Assembly: GCA_003511165.1 (NCBI GenBank)
Contig: DOJW01000002.1
Span: 661-64,660, forward strand
Reading direction: 5' to 3'
Source: Candidatus Dependentiae bacterium
Lineage (GTDB): Bacteria > Babelota > Babeliae > Babelales > UBA12411
Length of the DNA: 64,000 nucleotides
Part shown: one piece after another, positions 61,232-64,000 of the stretch
Layout of the letters: each line of letters begins with the position of its first letter
Numbering within the stretch: the stretch's first letter is position 1
Made by a program: the position numbers and the translations under genes
Notes under the pieces: model-generated
Told to the model about the DNA's origin: nothing
Databases searched by the model: none
The model's input: only the letters and a program-made list of their open reading frames with translations

Positions 61232-62629
61232 TTAAAAATTTATGATAGGTCTTGGATATTTTATGTTTTTATATTGATTCCAATTTTTATACCAGTTATG
61301 TAAATCTTTATTTTCGATACTTTTAATTTCTGGAATCCATTTTTTGATATATTCGCATTTTGGATCCAATTTTTTTTGTTGCGTCCAGGGATTAAATATT
61401 CTGTGTTTGTAATAATCTGTTCCGACTCCTGCTGTCCATTGCCAGTTACCATTGTTTATTGCTGGATCATAATCGATCAAATTTTGTGCAAAATATTTTT
61501 CGCCTTCTCTCCAGTCGATGAGAAGAATTTGTGTTAAAAAATTTGCAACAATTAGTCGAAGTTTATTTGAAATGTATCCTGTTTGTTTCAACTCTCGCAT
61601 TGTGCTATCAATTATAGGAAATCCTGTTTCGCCATTTCTCCATAAATTTAATGTTTTACTAGTTTGAGATTTTGATTTTGCTGCTACTTCTTTATCCCAC
61701 CAGATTGTAGGTGTTAAATTTTTGCCAAAAACAAAAGGGAAATGGTATGCAATGTAATAAAAGAAATCATGCCAATAAAGTTGACGAATAAGACTTTCAC
61801 GACTTTTTAGATTTTTTATTTTTTTAGCCGCATAAAAAACTTCACGTATTGAAATAACTCCAAATTTTATATAAGCGGATAACATTGTTGTTTTATGTTT
61901 AGAAATATTTTTTATAGTGTCTGCGTAATTTGAGAAATTTTTATCTAAGTTTTTTAAAATATTTAATCCTTCGTGTCTACCGCTTTTTATGATTAGATTT
62001 TCTTTGTAGAAATAAAATTTTGAAAAATCTTTTTCGTTTATTTCAAACTTATTTGATTTAAGTTTTTTGTTGAAAAAATTGCATTTTGATTTTTTAAGTT
62101 CTTGTTCAAGTCGAGTTGGTAGGGGAGGCGGAAGGATTGATGCATTTTTATAGTAAAAACTAAATCGTTTAAAAATTTTACCATCTTTGCTTTTTATACT
62201 TTCTGGATTATTTAAAAGTGAATCATCAATTGTTTGAAAATCAAAATTTAATTTTTTAGATAGTTGTATTATTTGATCATCTCTATTTCGTGCAAAAGGT
62301 GTATAATCTTTGTTTGAAAAAACTGCTTCTATTTTTTCTTCTTTTATTAAATTCGTAATTATTTTTTTGTTTTCTCCATAAAACGTATAAATTTTGCCGC
62401 CAATTTTTTTTGTTTGATCTTTTAAATCTTGTAAGCATTCGATCATGAATTTTGTTGCTCGCTCTGATTTAAATTTGTTTTGTTTTTCAATTTGATTTGG
62501 GGTAAATATAAATATAAGTATTATTTCGGAGCTTAAATTTGCGGCATTTAACAAACCAAGGTTATCATCAAGGCGAAAATTTCGGTGAAAAATGAAAATG
62601 GAACGTTTATATTTTTTATTTGAAATCAT
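61232..62629 (-). CDS. phrB: Deoxyribodipyrimidine photolyase (class I CPD photolyase)
   Basis: A 465-residue photolyase. I start at ATG 62629 with GGAG about six bases upstream; a TTG 12 bases earlier overlaps that site. The N-terminal antenna domain has 'IFIFHRNFRLDDNLGLL'; the FAD domain has 'WRNGETGFPIIDSTMRELKQTGYISNKLR', 'WREGEKYFAQNLIDYDPAINNGNWQWTAGVGTD' and 'RIFNPWTQQKKLDP'. It repairs UV-made pyrimidine dimers with light. This suggests the cell, or an extracellular stage, sees daylight. Confidence 0.95.
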   Translation of the reverse strand: MISNKKYKRSIFIFHRNFRLDDNLGLLNAANLSSEIILIFIFTPNQIEKQNKFKSERATKFMIECLQDLKDQTKKIGGKIYTFYGENKKIITNLIKEEKIEAVFSNKDYTPFARNRDDQIIQLSKKLNFDFQTIDDSLLNNPESIKSKDGKIFKRFSFYYKNASILPPPLPTRLEQELKKSKCNFFNKKLKSNKFEINEKDFSKFYFYKENLIIKSGRHEGLNILKNLDKNFSNYADTIKNISKHKTTMLSAYIKFGVISIREVFYAAKKIKNLKSRESLIRQLYWHDFFYYIAYHFPFVFGKNLTPTIWWDKEVAAKSKSQTSKTLNLWRNGETGFPIIDSTMRELKQTGYISNKLRLIVANFLTQILLIDWREGEKYFAQNLIDYDPAINNGNWQWTAGVGTDYYKHRIFNPWTQQKKLDPKCEYIKKWIPEIKSIENKDLHNWYKNWNQYKNIKYPRPIINF

Positions 62630-62731
62630 ACTATTCTCCAATTAAAAAGTTTTGTATAATAACTTTTATTTTATAAAGATAAAAAAATTCTTGATATTTT
62701 TGATAGCTTTATAGAATATCTTTAAAAGTTA

Positions 62732-62807
62732 GGGGTTATAGCTCAGTTGGTAGAGCGCATGAATGGCATTCATGAGGTCACCGGTTCGATCCCGGTTAGC
62801 TCCACCA
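62732..62807 (+). tRNA. tRNA-Ala (GGC), CCA encoded
   Basis: Acceptor ggggtta (62732-62738) pairs with tagctcc (62797-62803, one G-T pair); D arm gctcagttggtagagc; anticodon loop atggcat (GGC); T arm ggttcgatccc; discriminator A and CCA at 62805-62807. A reading frame that starts inside this tRNA is the upstream extension of the next gene and is not used. Confidence 0.95.
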
Positions 62808-62842
62808 AATTTAATTTAAAATATTTGGCGCGGGATCAAAAA

Positions 62843-63373
62843 ATGAAAAATTTACTTTTAAAAATTCAAAAAGTTATTTTTGTAGGCCTTCTTATCTTGG
62901 TTTATTCAAGAGATTTGGCTGCAAATTATGGTTGGACTAGCGCATTTCATACTACTTTTTTAGCATGGACTTTTTTTGTGCTTTGTCTTCCTTTTGCAAC
63001 TGGAAATGTAGTTATAAAAATACCATATGAATTTATTACTTCTAAAAAAATGTTATATCCACCTGCTGTTACTTGGACTCTTGCTATTTTGGGTAATTTT
63101 ATCAGTTATCATATTTTTCCATTTATGTATTTTAGAACTGCTACAACGCAATCGCTTTATAGTGTGCTTACAGATTTAGGTTATTATTGGCCGGTAATTT
63201 TAACATCATTTATTGCAACTTTTTATGGCATTATTTTGGAAAACAGTACTAAAAAAAGAAACATCAATTTTCGATTGTTAGGTGTTTTTTTTCGTCTTGC
63301 TTCGATCATAGCGACAGTTATCTTTTTGTTTAACGATTTTATTCTAGTACTTAATACGCATGGAAATGTTTAA
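62843..63373 (+). CDS. Four-helix membrane protein of unknown function
   Basis: A 176-residue inner-membrane protein from ATG 62843; the frame extends back into tRNA-Ala, so the later start is needed. About four to five hydrophobic segments (about 9-23, 36-54, 72-92, 112-132, 148-168). Phrases such as 'YGWTSAFHTTFLAWTFFVLCLPFATGNV' are not known to me as a family signature. It lies 35 bases after tRNA-Ala and may be read from the same transcript. Confidence 0.65.
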   Translation: MKNLLLKIQKVIFVGLLILVYSRDLAANYGWTSAFHTTFLAWTFFVLCLPFATGNVVIKIPYEFITSKKMLYPPAVTWTLAILGNFISYHIFPFMYFRTATTQSLYSVLTDLGYYWPVILTSFIATFYGIILENSTKKRNINFRLLGVFFRLASIIATVIFLFNDFILVLNTHGNV

Positions 63374-63451
63374 ATCTAATATTGTGTTGATTTCTTAATT
63401 ATTATTTTTTTATATTTCTCATTGTTTAACAAAATTAATGAGGATATATAT

Positions 63452-64000
63452 ATGAATAAATATGTTTTAAGAGTTGTTATAGCAAGTTTGATTTGCACTA
63501 TTAATTTGCATAGTGCAACATCCAAAACTTTTTTTAAGCCACGTCCAATATTGCAAGATAATGTTCTTGAAAAGAGTATGAGTTTACACCGATCGCATAC
63601 TCTGAAATCTAAAGTTGATTTCCAAATTGATAACAATTTTTTTTATGAACAATCCACAAATAAGTCTGATATTAAACAATATTTTTTCCCAGATTATAAG
63701 AAGAGTTTAGCTATAAAAGATGCAGGTGCTTCTGGAACACCTGATATTTCTGCAGATTGGTTGAAAATCGAGAGTAGTTCTTTTGGGGATACTTTTGAAT
63801 CTAAAATTAGACTTAGTCCAGTCTTTAGGCAATGTGGAGTTTATACCAAATTGCGTAAGGAGCTAGACTTTGTTAACAAGCGGCTGTGGGTTAGTGCAAA
63901 TTTACCATTTGTTGAAATTAAGACAAATGCAAATCTGAGAGAGTATGATGTTTTAAATCAGCAGTATAAAACCAATACAACTTCTGATGCGAATACAAAT
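63452..64000 (+). CDS. Outer-membrane-type secreted protein, 5' part (cut by the window edge)
   Basis: Starts at ATG 63452 with GAGG about nine bases upstream, and stays open for 183 codons to the last base. It has a signal peptide (about 1-21, 'VVIASLICTINLHSA'). Then 'MSLHRSHTLKSKVDF', a region around 'ADWLKIESSSFGDTFESKIRLSPVF', and strand-like 'LRKELDFVNKRLWVSANLPF'. Order and phrases resemble the 438-residue protein at 47464 ('HLHRSS', 'LRQNLVSKFFVNLQVP'), so I place both in one lineage-specific family of surface proteins. Confidence 0.7.
   Translation, partial: MNKYVLRVVIASLICTINLHSATSKTFFKPRPILQDNVLEKSMSLHRSHTLKSKVDFQIDNNFFYEQSTNKSDIKQYFFPDYKKSLAIKDAGASGTPDISADWLKIESSSFGDTFESKIRLSPVFRQCGVYTKLRKELDFVNKRLWVSANLPFVEIKTNANLREYDVLNQQYKTNTTSDANTN

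Noticed and set aside
62747..62842. N-terminal extension of the membrane protein gene into tRNA-Ala
   Set aside because: The first 32 codons of the frame overlap tRNA-Ala; the ATG at 62843 is the sensible start.
1..64000. Alternative genetic code (UGA as an amino acid)
   Set aside because: Several intact genes, for example dnaE and the beta-lactamase-like gene, end with TGA at the expected length, and no conserved gene contains an in-frame TGA.

Overview
The window is a 64 kb piece of an AT-rich bacterial chromosome. It looks like a small-genome, host-dependent, diderm bacterium, and Candidatus Dependentiae (TM6) is my best guess. The reasons are: an ATP/ADP-type nucleotide translocase (NTT), a BTB-like plus propeller-repeat protein, an LRR protein and a Fic protein (all typical of life inside eukaryotic cells); Kdo transferase, TonB-like and outer-membrane-type proteins (an LPS-bearing outer membrane); almost no biosynthetic genes; and many lineage-specific secreted proteins. 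The phylum is an inference, and the 23S fragment at the left edge could settle it. UGA is a normal stop here (dnaE and the beta-lactamase-like gene end with it).

Layout. 1-0.6 kb: 3' end of 23S rRNA, 5S rRNA and a terminator. 0.6-5.4 kb: secreted proteins of unknown role, a lipase-like hydrolase, a TatD nuclease, a broken Sel1-like gene and a beta-lactamase-like protein. 5.5-16.5 kb: replication and repair (dnaE, an ABC-F ATPase, HU, SbcC) with a CPBP protease and a HEPN-MNT toxin-antitoxin pair. 16.6-24.8 kb: alkaline phosphatase-like enzyme, RodA, Kdo transferase, coiled-coil secreted protein, YbeY, RsmG. 24.9-34.6 kb: ValS, YchF, nitroreductase, Fic, the BTB-propeller protein, the NTT carrier behind a promoter with a long leader, and an LRR protein. 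34.8-41.3 kb: MiaB, tRNA-Cys, tRNA-Leu, a second HU, a PilB/GspE-type ATPase, a degenerate EEP-fold protein, DnaJ and another tRNA-Leu. 41.4-47.3 kb: sugar epimerase/FAD enzyme operon, TonB-like protein, and a PfkB kinase with an export signal. 47.4-53.3 kb: an outer-membrane-type protein, a 925-residue secreted protein, a GC-rich hairpin island around an RdgB/HAM1 gene, and three tRNAs. 53.4-64 kb: CtpA protease divergent from a YcaO cyclodehydratase, RapZ, an FtsB-like protein, NhaC antiporter, type IV pilin-like protein, photolyase, tRNA-Ala, and the start of a second outer-membrane-type protein.

How it fits together. The housekeeping genes cover DNA replication, tRNA supply and modification, rRNA maturation and envelope growth. 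Energy and nucleotides are probably imported through NTT. The many genes with signal peptides and eukaryote-like repeats probably act at the host interface.

Most unusual items: a YcaO enzyme with a TOMM-like C-terminus and cysteine-rich N-terminal domain but no visible substrate peptide; a chain of six hairpins followed by inverted GC-rich repeats that bracket the RdgB gene; a BTB-like domain joined to nine 42-residue repeats; an apparently exported PfkB kinase; a secreted EEP pseudoenzyme; very long perfect palindromes (29- and 25-bp arms) used as terminators; and an in-frame UGA in the signal peptide of a Sel1-like gene. All calls were made by reading the sequence only; no database search was run. 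Positions inside long homopolymer runs may be off by one base.
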